DNA of 64,000 nt from positions 930,001 through 994,000 of the forward strand of contig NZ_CABHMS010000001.1 of the NCBI RefSeq assembly GCF_902167635.1, given 5' to 3'. A program made the translations under genes and the position numbers. The DNA is from Chitinophaga vietnamensis (lineage in GTDB: Bacteria; Bacteroidota; Bacteroidia; Chitinophagales; Chitinophagaceae). Positions 26,071-34,513 of this stretch are shown here, piece after piece. The notes below the pieces were generated by a model. It saw nothing but the letters and a program-made list of their open reading frames with translations. It was not told the DNA's origin and searched no databases. Numbering within the stretch: the first letter of the stretch is position 1; each line of letters starts with the position of its first letter.

Positions 26071-26140
26071 TATTTTTTTATTTGGCTATTTCGCTTCCAG
26101 GAACTTTTTCCTGGAAGCGAAATAGCCAAATAAAAAAATA
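26071..26140. repeat. Perfect 33-bp-arm palindrome with 4-base loop
   Basis: Left arm 26071-26103 and right arm 26108-26140 are exact reverse complements around CTTT. The core GCTATTTCGCTTCCAGGAA is not shared with the other repeat families; the outer part is A/T-rich (TATTTTTTTATTTG). It lies between glycosylasparaginase and cutC, both on the minus strand, 14 nt after the former's stop. Confidence 0.95.
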
Positions 26141-26154
26141 ATAAAATGATGAAA

Positions 26155-27210
26155 TTAAAAGTAGTGTTTGCCATCGATCAGCACATTGCTGGTATCGCTG
26201 GTGCACACAGCATAGCTAAAGCCTTTCTGGAGGCAATATGCGCCGTGCTGGCCTTTTTTGTTGAGGGCAAGAAAACCTACCTGTATCTCTTTGGCTTTTG
26301 ACGGGCTTCTCTTTACGATGCGGTTCACTGCTTCTTTGCAGGCGGCTTCCGGAGGGTAACCCTGACGCATCAGTTCCACTACGAGGTGGCTGCCTACGAT
26401 CTTGATCACTTCTTCGCCTACGCCGGTGCTGGTGGCAGCGCCTACTTCATTATCTACGTATAGTCCTGCGCCGATGATCGGCGAGTCGCCTACGCGGCCA
26501 TGCAGTTTGAAGGCCATGCCACTCGTGGTGCAGGCGCCGGAGAGGTTGCCTGCGGCGTCCATGGCCACCATGCCGATGGTATCGTGATTGTATACATTGC
26601 CGGGCAGCATCAGCGGATTAAAGGCGGTAGCGCCTTCCTGCTTGCCGTACGACTGGTTTTCGATGTTGATGACTGGTTTGTATTCAGATTTTTTCAGCCA
26701 CTCTTTCCAGGCTTTTTCTGATTCGGGCGTGAGCAGGTTCTCTTTCTGGAAACCATTGGCCAGCGCGAATTGCAGGGCGCCGTCGCCAACGAGCATCACA
26801 TGCGGCGTTTTTTCCATCACGAGGCGCGCCACGGAGATGGCGTGGGTCACATGTTCCAAAGCCGCTACAGATCCGCAGTTGCCGAATTCGTCCATGATGC
26901 AGGCATCGAGCGTTACGCGGCCGTCGCGGTCGGGATAGCCGGAGTAACCAACGGTGTGGTTGTTGGGATCTGCTTCCGGTACGCGCACGCCGGCTTCTAC
27001 AGCGTCGAGGGCGCGGCCGTTCTTCTTCAATATCTCCCAGGCGGCAGCATTGGCGGCACGGCCAAAATCCCAGGTGGATACCACGATGGGCTTACCTGTC
27101 ACGACGCCTTTTTTCGACTGTGCGCGTAGAGGCGTTCCCGTTACTCCGTCTAAAGAGAAAACAGCGGCGCCCAGGGCCGCTGTTTTCAAAAAATGTCTTC
27201 TATCTTTCAT
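26155..27210 (-). CDS. N4-(beta-N-acetylglucosaminyl)-L-asparaginase (glycosylasparaginase)
   Basis: N-terminal nucleophile hydrolase that splits GlcNAc-Asn, the last linkage of N-glycoproteins, into aspartate and the amino sugar. 351 residues with a Tat-like leader DRRHFLKTAALGAAVFSLDG. Autocleavage and catalysis should be at the Thr of YNHDTIGMVAMD (about residue 208), followed by GRVGDSPIIGAGLYVD and GVGEEVIK, as in the family. It is 10 nt from the ROK kinase gene. It is the strongest pointer that this block handles N-linked glycoprotein cores. Confidence 0.93.
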   Translation of the reverse strand: MKDRRHFLKTAALGAAVFSLDGVTGTPLRAQSKKGVVTGKPIVVSTWDFGRAANAAAWEILKKNGRALDAVEAGVRVPEADPNNHTVGYSGYPDRDGRVTLDACIMDEFGNCGSVAALEHVTHAISVARLVMEKTPHVMLVGDGALQFALANGFQKENLLTPESEKAWKEWLKKSEYKPVINIENQSYGKQEGATAFNPLMLPGNVYNHDTIGMVAMDAAGNLSGACTTSGMAFKLHGRVGDSPIIGAGLYVDNEVGAATSTGVGEEVIKIVGSHLVVELMRQGYPPEAACKEAVNRIVKRSPSKAKEIQVGFLALNKKGQHGAYCLQKGFSYAVCTSDTSNVLIDGKHYF

Positions 27211-27220
27211 ATAAATATTA

Positions 27221-28186
27221 TTAGTCTTTCATCTCCCATGCCAGGGCGCTCGCGCCGAGGATGGCGGCATCGCTTTCCTTCAGTTCAGAGAACACTAATT
27301 TAACTTTATTCTGGAAAATAGGAAGCAGGTTGGCTTCCATATGTTCGCGGACAGGCTTCATGATCAGGTCGCCAGCTTTGGTGAGGCCACCGAAGAGGAT
27401 GATAGCTTCCGGGCTGGAGAACATCACGAAGTTGGCCAGCGCTGCGCCGAGTATCTTGCCGGTGAACTCATACACTTCCATCGCCAGCGGATCGCCTTTC
27501 ATGGCGGCTTCGTAGATCAGCTTGGAGTCGATCTCTTCTTTGGTATGCTCGCGCAGAAGGCTGTTCATTTCCGGGCGGGTAGCCAGCAGTTCCAATGCAG
27601 AGTTGGTGACGCCGGTAGCGGAGGCATAGGCTTCCAGCGAGCCATGGGCGCCGGTTCCGGGATGCAGCCTTCCACCGGGGATCACGATGCAATGGCCCAG
27701 CTCTCCGGCAAAGCCGTCATGACCATAGATCAGCTGGCCATTGGCAACGATACCGCTGCCTACGCCAGTGCCCAGGGTGATCACGATGAAATCTTTCATA
27801 CCTCTGGCTGCGCCGTAGATCAGTTCGCCCAATGCGGCGGCATTGGCGTCGTTGGTTAATACTGCGGGCAAGTTGAATTTAGCCTCCAGCAGCTTGGCCA
27901 ATGGTATAATGCCTTTCCAGCGCAGGTTAGGCGCATATTCAATGTTGCCATTGTAATAGTTGCCGTTCGGCGCGCCCACGCCGATACCCCTGATATTTTC
28001 GATTCCACCTACCTGCGCAATCAGCGGAGCTAGTTGGTTGCTGAGGTCTTCAAGAAAACAATTGACATCTTCATGCTTGTTGGTAAGCATTCTGCCATCG
28101 CATAAAATATTTCCCCGACGATCTACAATACCGAATTTGGTGTTAGTACCCCCAATATCAATGCCCACCACTAATTGCTGACTCAT
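27221..28186 (-). CDS. ROK-family sugar kinase (glucokinase or GlcNAc kinase) without the usual zinc cysteines
   Basis: Phosphorylates a hexose or N-acetylhexosamine in the cytosol. The 321-residue protein has ATP motif [13 protein letters not shown] (7-19), catalytic Asp in [11 protein letters not shown] (111-121), GTGVGSG and [15 protein letters not shown] proteins normally continue with CxCGxxGC; here the segment is [17 protein letters not shown] (173-189), with His instead of Cys, so the structural zinc site is altered. The start is ATG 28186, overlapping the upstream transporter gene by 29 bases. GlcNAc is the likely substrate from context. Confidence 0.8.
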   Translation of the reverse strand: MSQQLVVGIDIGGTNTKFGIVDRRGNILCDGRMLTNKHEDVNCFLEDLSNQLAPLIAQVGGIENIRGIGVGAPNGNYYNGNIEYAPNLRWKGIIPLAKLLEAKFNLPAVLTNDANAAALGELIYGAARGMKDFIVITLGTGVGSGIVANGQLIYGHDGFAGELGHCIVIPGGRLHPGTGAHGSLEAYASATGVTNSALELLATRPEMNSLLREHTKEEIDSKLIYEAAMKGDPLAMEVYEFTGKILGAALANFVMFSSPEAIILFGGLTKAGDLIMKPVREHMEANLLPIFQNKVKLVFSELKESDAAILGASALAWEMKD

Positions 28187-30065
28187 AATCAATTCCTTGA
28201 GATTTTAATATGTTTTTTACTCTGAAAGCGAAGAATGCAAGATATGCAAAGCACAGGCCCGGGATCACATAAGAATAATGGATACCGATGCTCGGGATAT
28301 CGGCCAAACCGCCCTGTACTGGCGGAACAAGCGAGCCGCCGAGGATCATCATCACAAGGAAGGCAGCGCCCTGACCGGTATATTTACCCAAACCGGCGAT
28401 AGACAATGCGAAGATGTTCGGCCACATTACAGAGCAGAACAATCCACCGCTGATGAAGGCGAAGGTAGCAAGCGGACCATGGGAGGCGAGACCTATCAGC
28501 ACAGAAACGATGCCCAGCAAACCGAATATCATCAAGGTTTTGGCAGGTTTGTCCTGGCCGGCGAAGAAGCCTACAATCTGAATCGCGATGCAGATCGCAT
28601 AAGGATAAAGCTGGCTGATATCGTTGCCTTTGATCACGTTAGCGCCCAATACTACGCCGTAAGCAACGAAGGGCACGATCACGCAAAGTATCTTGCGGGT
28701 ATTTTTAGAAACGTTGAAAACGCTGATGGCGCCTGTCCAGCGGCCGATCATCATACTACCCCAGAAGAGGGATACATAAGGATCGAGTTCTGACTCGGCG
28801 AGGCCATTAGGCGTAAGGAAGCCCGGATGTTTCAGCAGTGCGCCGAGGTTGCTGGCGATGGTCACTTCTACGCCTACATAGATGAAGATAGCCAGCATGC
28901 CCAGTGTGAGCTGCGGATATTTCATCGCGCCCCAGCCTTCGCTGTTATTTTGCGAAGCTATTTTTGTATAGAATAGAATGCCGATGATACCAATAATACC
29001 GGTGATGAACAGCGGCAATTCCACTTTCAGATAGAGGCCCAGCAGGATCAGGATGAACATGAGAGAAATACCGACGATAGATTTGGTTGCTTTCGGTGAT
29101 GACTCAAATGGCTCATCGCCGCCGCCTTCCGGCATTTTCACAAATGCGAAGATCGCTGCCGCAATCAGGAAAAGCACGATGAGCATGATATACAGCGTGT
29201 TGATCTTGCTGATATCAGTACTCACTGCACTGCCTTTGATATTGCCGAACAACAGCATGCTCACGATGATGGGACCGATGGTGGTACCAAATGAATTCAC
29301 GCCTCCTGCAAGATTGAGGCGGTGAGAACCTTTGGCCGGATCGCCCAGCAGCACGGCAAATGGATTGGCTGCCGTTTGTTGTAAGGAGAAGCCCAGCGCT
29401 ACGATGAACAATGCCATCAGGATGAGGACAAAGTAGCCGAAGGTAGCCGTTTGTTTGAATTGTGTATCCAGCACGCCGAGCACTTTAGGCAGTTCCGCCT
29501 TTTCGAAAGTGCCCGTGTAATGATCTTTATCTTTGGTGAAGCCTGCCGGTACGGTAGACAGCAGATCCGCATTGCTGGTGTATTTGGCGGCTGCTTCATT
29601 ATCTGCAATGATGAGCGAGTAGTTGTTGCCTTTTTCGCGGCGGATCTTCACCTGCCTGTCGGATGATTGCAGTTGTTGTTCCGGTTGGAAGCCGCTCACA
29701 TCTTTCAGCGTTTCGCTGATGGGAACGATCTTTTCTTTGTTTACACAAGGGATCATGATCGCCGATCCGAGTACAGAGATGAGGAGACCGTAGATGATAC
29801 CTTTTTTGTAGCCGATCTTGTTGAGGATATCCACTTTTCTTGCGGCAGAAGCGAGGTACAGAATAACAGAACCAATGAAATACGCGCTGTAAAAGGAGAA
29901 GTCGATCAGTTGTGACTCAAGCTGTGTAAGGTTGAAATGAGATTTACAGAACGGGATAAAGATACTGTTGGATGCAGCCAGAAACCCCCAGAAAAAGAAC
30001 ACCAATATTAGCACAAAGAACGATGGATGAGTGCTCTGTGCGCCTTGCTTTGTTTGCTGAGCCAT
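28158..30065 (-). CDS. MFS sugar transporter of the FucP/NagP type with two insertions
   Basis: An inner-membrane symporter of 635 residues, against about 430 for relatives such as the neighbour at 30248. Family signatures are [39 protein letters not shown] and [19 protein letters not shown] soluble stretch of about 95 residues (roughly 108-205) is inserted between the third and fourth helices. A second addition (about 320-380) brings two further hydrophobic segments into the central loop. It heads the minus-strand GlcNAc train and is probably the GlcNAc permease, though this is inferred. Confidence 0.8.
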   Translation of the reverse strand: MAQQTKQGAQSTHPSFFVLILVFFFWGFLAASNSIFIPFCKSHFNLTQLESQLIDFSFYSAYFIGSVILYLASAARKVDILNKIGYKKGIIYGLLISVLGSAIMIPCVNKEKIVPISETLKDVSGFQPEQQLQSSDRQVKIRREKGNNYSLIIADNEAAAKYTSNADLLSTVPAGFTKDKDHYTGTFEKAELPKVLGVLDTQFKQTATFGYFVLILMALFIVALGFSLQQTAANPFAVLLGDPAKGSHRLNLAGGVNSFGTTIGPIIVSMLLFGNIKGSAVSTDISKINTLYIMLIVLFLIAAAIFAFVKMPEGGGDEPFESSPKATKSIVGISLMFILILLGLYLKVELPLFITGIIGIIGILFYTKIASQNNSEGWGAMKYPQLTLGMLAIFIYVGVEVTIASNLGALLKHPGFLTPNGLAESELDPYVSLFWGSMMIGRWTGAISVFNVSKNTRKILCVIVPFVAYGVVLGANVIKGNDISQLYPYAICIAIQIVGFFAGQDKPAKTLMIFGLLGIVSVLIGLASHGPLATFAFISGGLFCSVMWPNIFALSIAGLGKYTGQGAAFLVMMILGGSLVPPVQGGLADIPSIGIHYSYVIPGLCFAYLAFFAFRVKNILKSQGIDYESAISGGH

Positions 30066-30166
30066 AAACGTGTTAAGTTACAGTGAAATTTTGCCCGATA
30101 AATGTATAAATATTTTTTTAGGAATTTCTAAAAAACCTAATAAACCCTTGTATTTTTTTTGGTTGA

Positions 30167-30178
30167 TAAAACGTTTTA
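30167..30178. promoter_or_regulatory. Candidate LacI-type operator in divergent transporter region
   Basis: TAAAACGTTTTA is a perfect 12-bp palindrome with the central CG usual for LacI-family sites. It lies in the 182 nt between the divergent transporter genes; its core recurs just upstream of nagB. No LacI gene is in the window. Confidence 0.45.
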
Positions 30179-30247
30179 GCTAAGATATTTAATAAAATAT
30201 AGATAAAGTTGTTTATGTTCGCGTTTATCTTAAACAATTGACAGCTT

Positions 30248-31570
30248 ATGTCCAACCAAACAGCAACAATGGAAATTCCCGCCAAGCAAGCGAGTTATGG
30301 ACAATCTATGGCCATCATGGGCATGTTGTTCTTTATATTCGGCTTCGTTACCTGGCTGAACGGCACCCTCATCCAGTTCTTCCAGATCGTGTGTGAACTT
30401 AACGTATCCCAGGCTTTACTGGTAACCTTTGCGTTCTTTCTCGCCTATTTCTTTCTGTCATTACCTTCTTCGTACATCCTCGGAAAAACAGGATTCAAAA
30501 ACGGGATGTCGCTCGGCCTGCTGATCATCGCTGCAGGCTCACTGGTATTCATTCCCGCGGCCAATGCCCGCAGCTTTGGCATGTTCCTCACGGGCCTGTT
30601 CATACAGGGCGCCGGACTGGCATTGCTGCAAACGGCTTCCAACCCTTATGCAAGTATCATCGGTCCTAAAGAAAGTGCTGCCAAAAGGATCAGTATCCTC
30701 GGTATCTGTAACAAGGGCGCAGGCGCGCTGGCGCCGCTCATCCTCGGTTCCATCGTACTGAAAGGCGCAGAGAAACTGGAAAGCGATATCAAAGCCGCAA
30801 CGGATGTAGCACAGAAAAACGCGTTGCTCGATAGTCTCGCCTCCCGTGTGATTGGTCCTTACGTAGTGATGGCCATCGTGCTCACGATCCTCGCCATACT
30901 GCTGAAACGCTCTTCCCTGCCTGAAATTGATACCAACGCGGAAGATGAAGGTACAGCTGCCGTTACCAATGGTAAAACCAGCGTGTTCCAGTTCCCGCAC
31001 CTGCTGCTCGGCGTATTGTGCATCTTTGTATATGTGGGCGTGGAAGTAATGGCGGGCGATGTGATTGGCTCCTACGGTAAATCGCTGGGCATGAGCGTGG
31101 CGGATACCCGTTACTTCACCACCTTCACGCTACTGGCGATGATGGTCGGATATATTATTGGCATTGCTACCATTCCCAAGATCATCAGCGGCCAGAAAGG
31201 TTTGCAGATATCTGCGGTATTGGGCGTGCTGTTCACTGTGTGCGCTTATCTTACCAGCGGTTTTTCTGCGGTAACATTCATCGCGCTGCTGGGCCTCGCC
31301 AATGCACTGATGTGGCCCGCTATCTTCCCGATGGCGATCGATGGCCTGGGCCGCTTCACCAAAACCGGTTCTGCCTTGCTCGTAATGGGTATCGTTGGTG
31401 GCGGCGTGCTGCCGCAGATCTACAGCGGTATGTTCAACGAAAAAAGTATGTTCAGTTTCCTTTATAGCAGCAGCATCGATTTCAAACATGCCTTCCTGTA
31501 TTGCATGGTGCCCTGCTACGTGTACATCCTGTTCTATGCAGTGGCGGGCTATAAAGTAGGCAAGGAATAA
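30248..31570 (+). CDS. MFS sugar transporter (glucose/galactose, GluP-like)
   Basis: 440 residues with about 12 transmembrane helices. MLFFIFGFVTWLNGTLIQFFQ, LLQTASNPYASIIGP, GICNKGAGALAPLILG and ALMWPAIFPMAIDGLGRFT are typical of the FucP/GluP branch of the major facilitator superfamily, which co-transports hexoses with H+ or Na+. The next gene on the strand is galK, so galactose is the most likely cargo. Divergent from the longer transporter with a shared 182-nt control region. Confidence 0.85.
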   Translation: MSNQTATMEIPAKQASYGQSMAIMGMLFFIFGFVTWLNGTLIQFFQIVCELNVSQALLVTFAFFLAYFFLSLPSSYILGKTGFKNGMSLGLLIIAAGSLVFIPAANARSFGMFLTGLFIQGAGLALLQTASNPYASIIGPKESAAKRISILGICNKGAGALAPLILGSIVLKGAEKLESDIKAATDVAQKNALLDSLASRVIGPYVVMAIVLTILAILLKRSSLPEIDTNAEDEGTAAVTNGKTSVFQFPHLLLGVLCIFVYVGVEVMAGDVIGSYGKSLGMSVADTRYFTTFTLLAMMVGYIIGIATIPKIISGQKGLQISAVLGVLFTVCAYLTSGFSAVTFIALLGLANALMWPAIFPMAIDGLGRFTKTGSALLVMGIVGGGVLPQIYSGMFNEKSMFSFLYSSSIDFKHAFLYCMVPCYVYILFYAVAGYKVGKE

Positions 31571-31589
31571 ATTTATTCAACACATCTCG

Positions 31590-31626
31590 CAAGGAACAAT
31601 CAAATTTGTTGTTCCTTGTTTTTTAT
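31590..31626 (+). terminator. Terminator after the sugar transporter
   Basis: CAAGGAACAA (31590-31599) pairs with TTGTTCCTTG (31609-31618), followed by TTTTTTATT. It separates the transporter from galK, so galK may have partial independent expression. Confidence 0.8.
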
Positions 31627-31671
31627 TCTTTATTTTTAGGTGTAAAAATTACGTTTAATTCCACTTTTTTG

Positions 31672-32814
31672 ATGATACAGACAACAAGAGAGCAATTCAT
31701 CCGCCTCTTCGGAAAAGAGCCACTGATAGTAGTTTCGCCCGGAAGGATCAATCTTATTGGAGAACATACCGATTACAACGACGGTTTTGTACTACCCGCA
31801 GCGATCGATAAAAAAATTGTATACGCCATTGCGCTGAATGGCACGCAACAATGTACCGCGCATGCTGTATTCACAAATGAAACGGTGTCTTTTTCACTCG
31901 ACAAAGTGCAGCCCACCAAAGGCTGGATCAATTACCTGATGGGCGTAGTGTTCCAGTTGCAGGAACGTGGCTTGCCGATGCAGGGCTTCGATTGTGTGGT
32001 GGCGGGTGATATTCCGGTAGGCGCGGGCATGTCTTCATCCGCAGCAGTAGAAGGCGGCCTGGTAGCGGCGCTGGACAAACTGCTCGGCTATGGCCTCGAT
32101 CGCATGCAGATGGCGCTCATCGGCCAGAAAGCTGAACACACCTTTCCTGGCGTGAAATGCGGTATCATGGACCAGTTTGCAAATCTTCACGGAAAGAAAG
32201 ACCAGGTGATGCGCCTCGATTGCCGCAGCCTGGCCTATGAATATTTTCCTTTCAATTTTCCCGAATACAAAGTGGTGCTTTGCAATTCAATGGTGCATCA
32301 CTCGCTGGCATCATCAGCGTACAACGTACGTCGTCAGCAATGTGAAGAAGGCGTGAAGGCCATCCGGCTGAAACACGCTGCCGTGCAGTCTTTGCGCGAT
32401 GCCAGCATGGCCATGCTGGAAGAAGTGCGCGCACAGCTTGATCCCAAAGTATACGACCGCTGCGCATACGTGATCGCCGAGATACAACGCGTGCAGGATG
32501 CCACCCAGCTCTTGCAGGCCGGCGATCTTGCGAAATTCGGGGAACTGATGTATGCTACTCATGAAGGACTCAGCAAGCTCTATGAAGTGAGTGTACCGGA
32601 ACTGGATTTCCTCGTGTCGCTCGCCCGCCAGCGGGAAGAAGTGGCTGGCGCGCGCCTGATGGGTGGCGGCTTTGGCGGCTGTACCATCAACCTCGTAAAA
32701 GCAGATAAGGTAGATGATTATATTTCGTTTATACAATCCCGTTATAAAGCGGAATACGGAAAAGTACCGGAAGTGTACGTAACAACGATACAGGACGGTG
32801 TAACAGTCTTATAA
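31672..32814 (+). CDS. galK: Galactokinase
   Basis: GHMP kinase that phosphorylates galactose at C1, the first Leloir step, in the cytosol. The galactokinase signature GRINLIGEHTDYNDG is at about residues 24-38, the ATP loop PVGAGMSSSAAVEG at about 110-123, CGIMDQFANLHG carries the catalytic base Asp, and GARLMGGGFGGC closes the fold. 380 residues, a normal length. ATG 31672 (MIQTTREQFIRLFG) is the family start; the longer frame from 31606 includes the upstream terminator region. Its TAA stop lies in the first bases of an 86-bp palindrome. Confidence 0.93.
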   Translation: MIQTTREQFIRLFGKEPLIVVSPGRINLIGEHTDYNDGFVLPAAIDKKIVYAIALNGTQQCTAHAVFTNETVSFSLDKVQPTKGWINYLMGVVFQLQERGLPMQGFDCVVAGDIPVGAGMSSSAAVEGGLVAALDKLLGYGLDRMQMALIGQKAEHTFPGVKCGIMDQFANLHGKKDQVMRLDCRSLAYEYFPFNFPEYKVVLCNSMVHHSLASSAYNVRRQQCEEGVKAIRLKHAAVQSLRDASMAMLEEVRAQLDPKVYDRCAYVIAEIQRVQDATQLLQAGDLAKFGELMYATHEGLSKLYEVSVPELDFLVSLARQREEVAGARLMGGGFGGCTINLVKADKVDDYISFIQSRYKAEYGKVPEVYVTTIQDGVTVL

Positions 32815-32896
32815 TTACGAATTACGAATTAAGAATTACGGCCTGCCTGGTAGCTACCAGGCAGGCCGTAATTCTTAATTCGTAATTCGTAATTAT
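32811..32896. repeat. 86-bp perfect palindrome with no loop (family B arms)
   Basis: 32811-32853 and 32854-32896 are exact reverse complements: 43 bp per arm, no spacer, no mismatch. The outer 30 bases of each arm are the AATTACG/AATTAAG 7-nt array; the centre is GCCTGCCTGGTAGCTACCAG with its complement. The galK stop (32812-32814) is inside the left edge, and the GH109 stop (32896-32898) meets the right edge. Confidence 0.97.
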
Positions 32897-34290
32897 TAAT
32901 ATTGATCGTCGAAAGCGAAGATCGGCTTCCTGTTCATCCAGCGGCCGCGGGTGAAGTCAGGAATGTATTGTACGCTGCCGCCTTCTGCTACTGATTGCTC
33001 GCTCAGCGGAGTGATCGCGTACCAGGTAGCCATATCGTATACGTCCAGCTGATAAGGAGCGCCACGTTTGATGCTCTCGATGAAAGAGTTCATCACGAAC
33101 CAGTCCATACCGCCGTGACCTGCGCCTGCAGCGTCGTTGGCATAACGCTTCCACAGCGGGTGATCGTATTTACCGAAGTAAGAGGCTTCGTCTTTGAAGT
33201 CGCCTGTTTTCTCCCATTCATCGTACGGACTTTTCTTTTCGATGTAGATAGATTTCTGATCATCCATCCACAGGCCGTTGGTGCCTTGCACGCGGAAATT
33301 GAGGGAGTAAGGGCGTGGCGAGTTAGTATCGTGCGACAGCATGATCGTTTCACCATTATTGGTTTTGATCAGGGTAGATACGATATCGCCGAGTTTAAAT
33401 TCCACTTTGGCATTGGGATGACTTTCGCCGCCATTGTCAACGATATATTTGTGCAGGCCGCGTGATTTCGTTGCTACGGAAGTGAGCGACAGCAGGCGGT
33501 TTCCACGGTTGATGTTCACAGCGTTGCAGATAGGACCGAGGCCGTGAGAAGGATACAGGTCGCCGTTGCGATGCACGGAGTGGTTAGTTCTCCATTTCGC
33601 TTCGGAGAGGCCTTTCTCGCCAAATTCCACGCCGCCGCCATAATATTGTTTGCCATTGTTGAACTTCACCCCGCGGAGGTCGTGCTGGTAGCCGCCTTGC
33701 AGGTGTGTGAGCTCACCGAAGAGGCCCTGGCGTACCATGTTGAGCACGGCCATCACATCTCTGCGGTAGCATACGTTTTCCATACCAAACACTTGTACGC
33801 CGGTGGATTCACTGGTGTTCACCAGTTCCCAGCATTCCTGGATATCGGAAGCGCCGCAAACCTCTACAGCAGGGGTTTTGCCGGCTTTCATCGCAGCAAC
33901 GGCCATGATGGAGTGCCATTCCCAGGGTGTAGCGATGATCACTGCGTCGATATCATCACGTTTCAGCATATTGCGGAAATCTTCCGGACCATTGGTGTAT
34001 TCAGCCACTTTCCTTTTGCCGCCATAGGCTTTGGTGATCATGTCTCTGGCTTTCGGTACCGTGAAGGCGGTATCAGGATCAGCAAAGGCAATTACTTCTA
34101 CATCTTCACGACGCAGGCAGAGGTTCAGGTGACCCAGTCCGCGGGCGCCTACACCGATCAAACCTACTCTAACCTTTGGCTTTTTTTCATTGGCAAACAG
34201 TTTTGCAGAAGAGCCCAACATGGAAAGGCCTATTCCTGCCGCTGCCGTGTTTTTGAGAAAACTTCTGCGATGCAGTGGTTGTTTAATCAT
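32896..34290 (-). CDS. GH109-type alpha-N-acetylgalactosaminidase (Gfo/Idh/MocA fold)
   Basis: NAD-dependent glycosidase that removes alpha-linked GalNAc. 464 residues with a Tat-type leader LHRRSFLKNTAAAGIGLSML. The Rossmann motif is VGLIGVGARGLGHLNLC (42-58). ATPWEWHSIMAVAAM, VEVCGASDIQECW, FGMENVCYRRDVMAVLNMV and GDLYPSHGLGPICNAVN are features of GH109 rather than sugar dehydrogenases. Divergent from the GH29 gene with a 223-nt shared control region. Together they suit removal of terminal GalNAc and fucose from O- or N-glycans. Confidence 0.85.
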   Translation of the reverse strand: MIKQPLHRRSFLKNTAAAGIGLSMLGSSAKLFANEKKPKVRVGLIGVGARGLGHLNLCLRREDVEVIAFADPDTAFTVPKARDMITKAYGGKRKVAEYTNGPEDFRNMLKRDDIDAVIIATPWEWHSIMAVAAMKAGKTPAVEVCGASDIQECWELVNTSESTGVQVFGMENVCYRRDVMAVLNMVRQGLFGELTHLQGGYQHDLRGVKFNNGKQYYGGGVEFGEKGLSEAKWRTNHSVHRNGDLYPSHGLGPICNAVNINRGNRLLSLTSVATKSRGLHKYIVDNGGESHPNAKVEFKLGDIVSTLIKTNNGETIMLSHDTNSPRPYSLNFRVQGTNGLWMDDQKSIYIEKKSPYDEWEKTGDFKDEASYFGKYDHPLWKRYANDAAGAGHGGMDWFVMNSFIESIKRGAPYQLDVYDMATWYAITPLSEQSVAEGGSVQYIPDFTRGRWMNRKPIFAFDDQY

Positions 34291-34461
34291 TGTTCAGTTG
34301 TTTAAATATCGTATTAATACTACGTTCAGGAGGGTTTAAATTTATAAAATAAGATCTATCTTATGCAATCCTGCCGCTTATTTTCTTACATTTTTGTGAT
34401 AAACGGCAGATAATTTTTTTGATAATAGTGAAGATAGGATCATGAATGGATAATAACGTTC

Positions 34462-34480
34462 AGTTATCGGCAGGATAACT
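34462..34480. promoter_or_regulatory. Inverted repeat between GH109 and GH29 genes
   Basis: AGTTATC-GGCAG-GATAACT, 7-bp perfect arms with a 5-base spacer. It lies just upstream of a weak -7-like TATCTTCG (34485-34492) before the GH29 start. A possible operator; no regulator is identified. Confidence 0.35.
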
Positions 34481-34513
34481 ACATTATCTTCGCTCTGATC
34501 TAATTACTTATTA

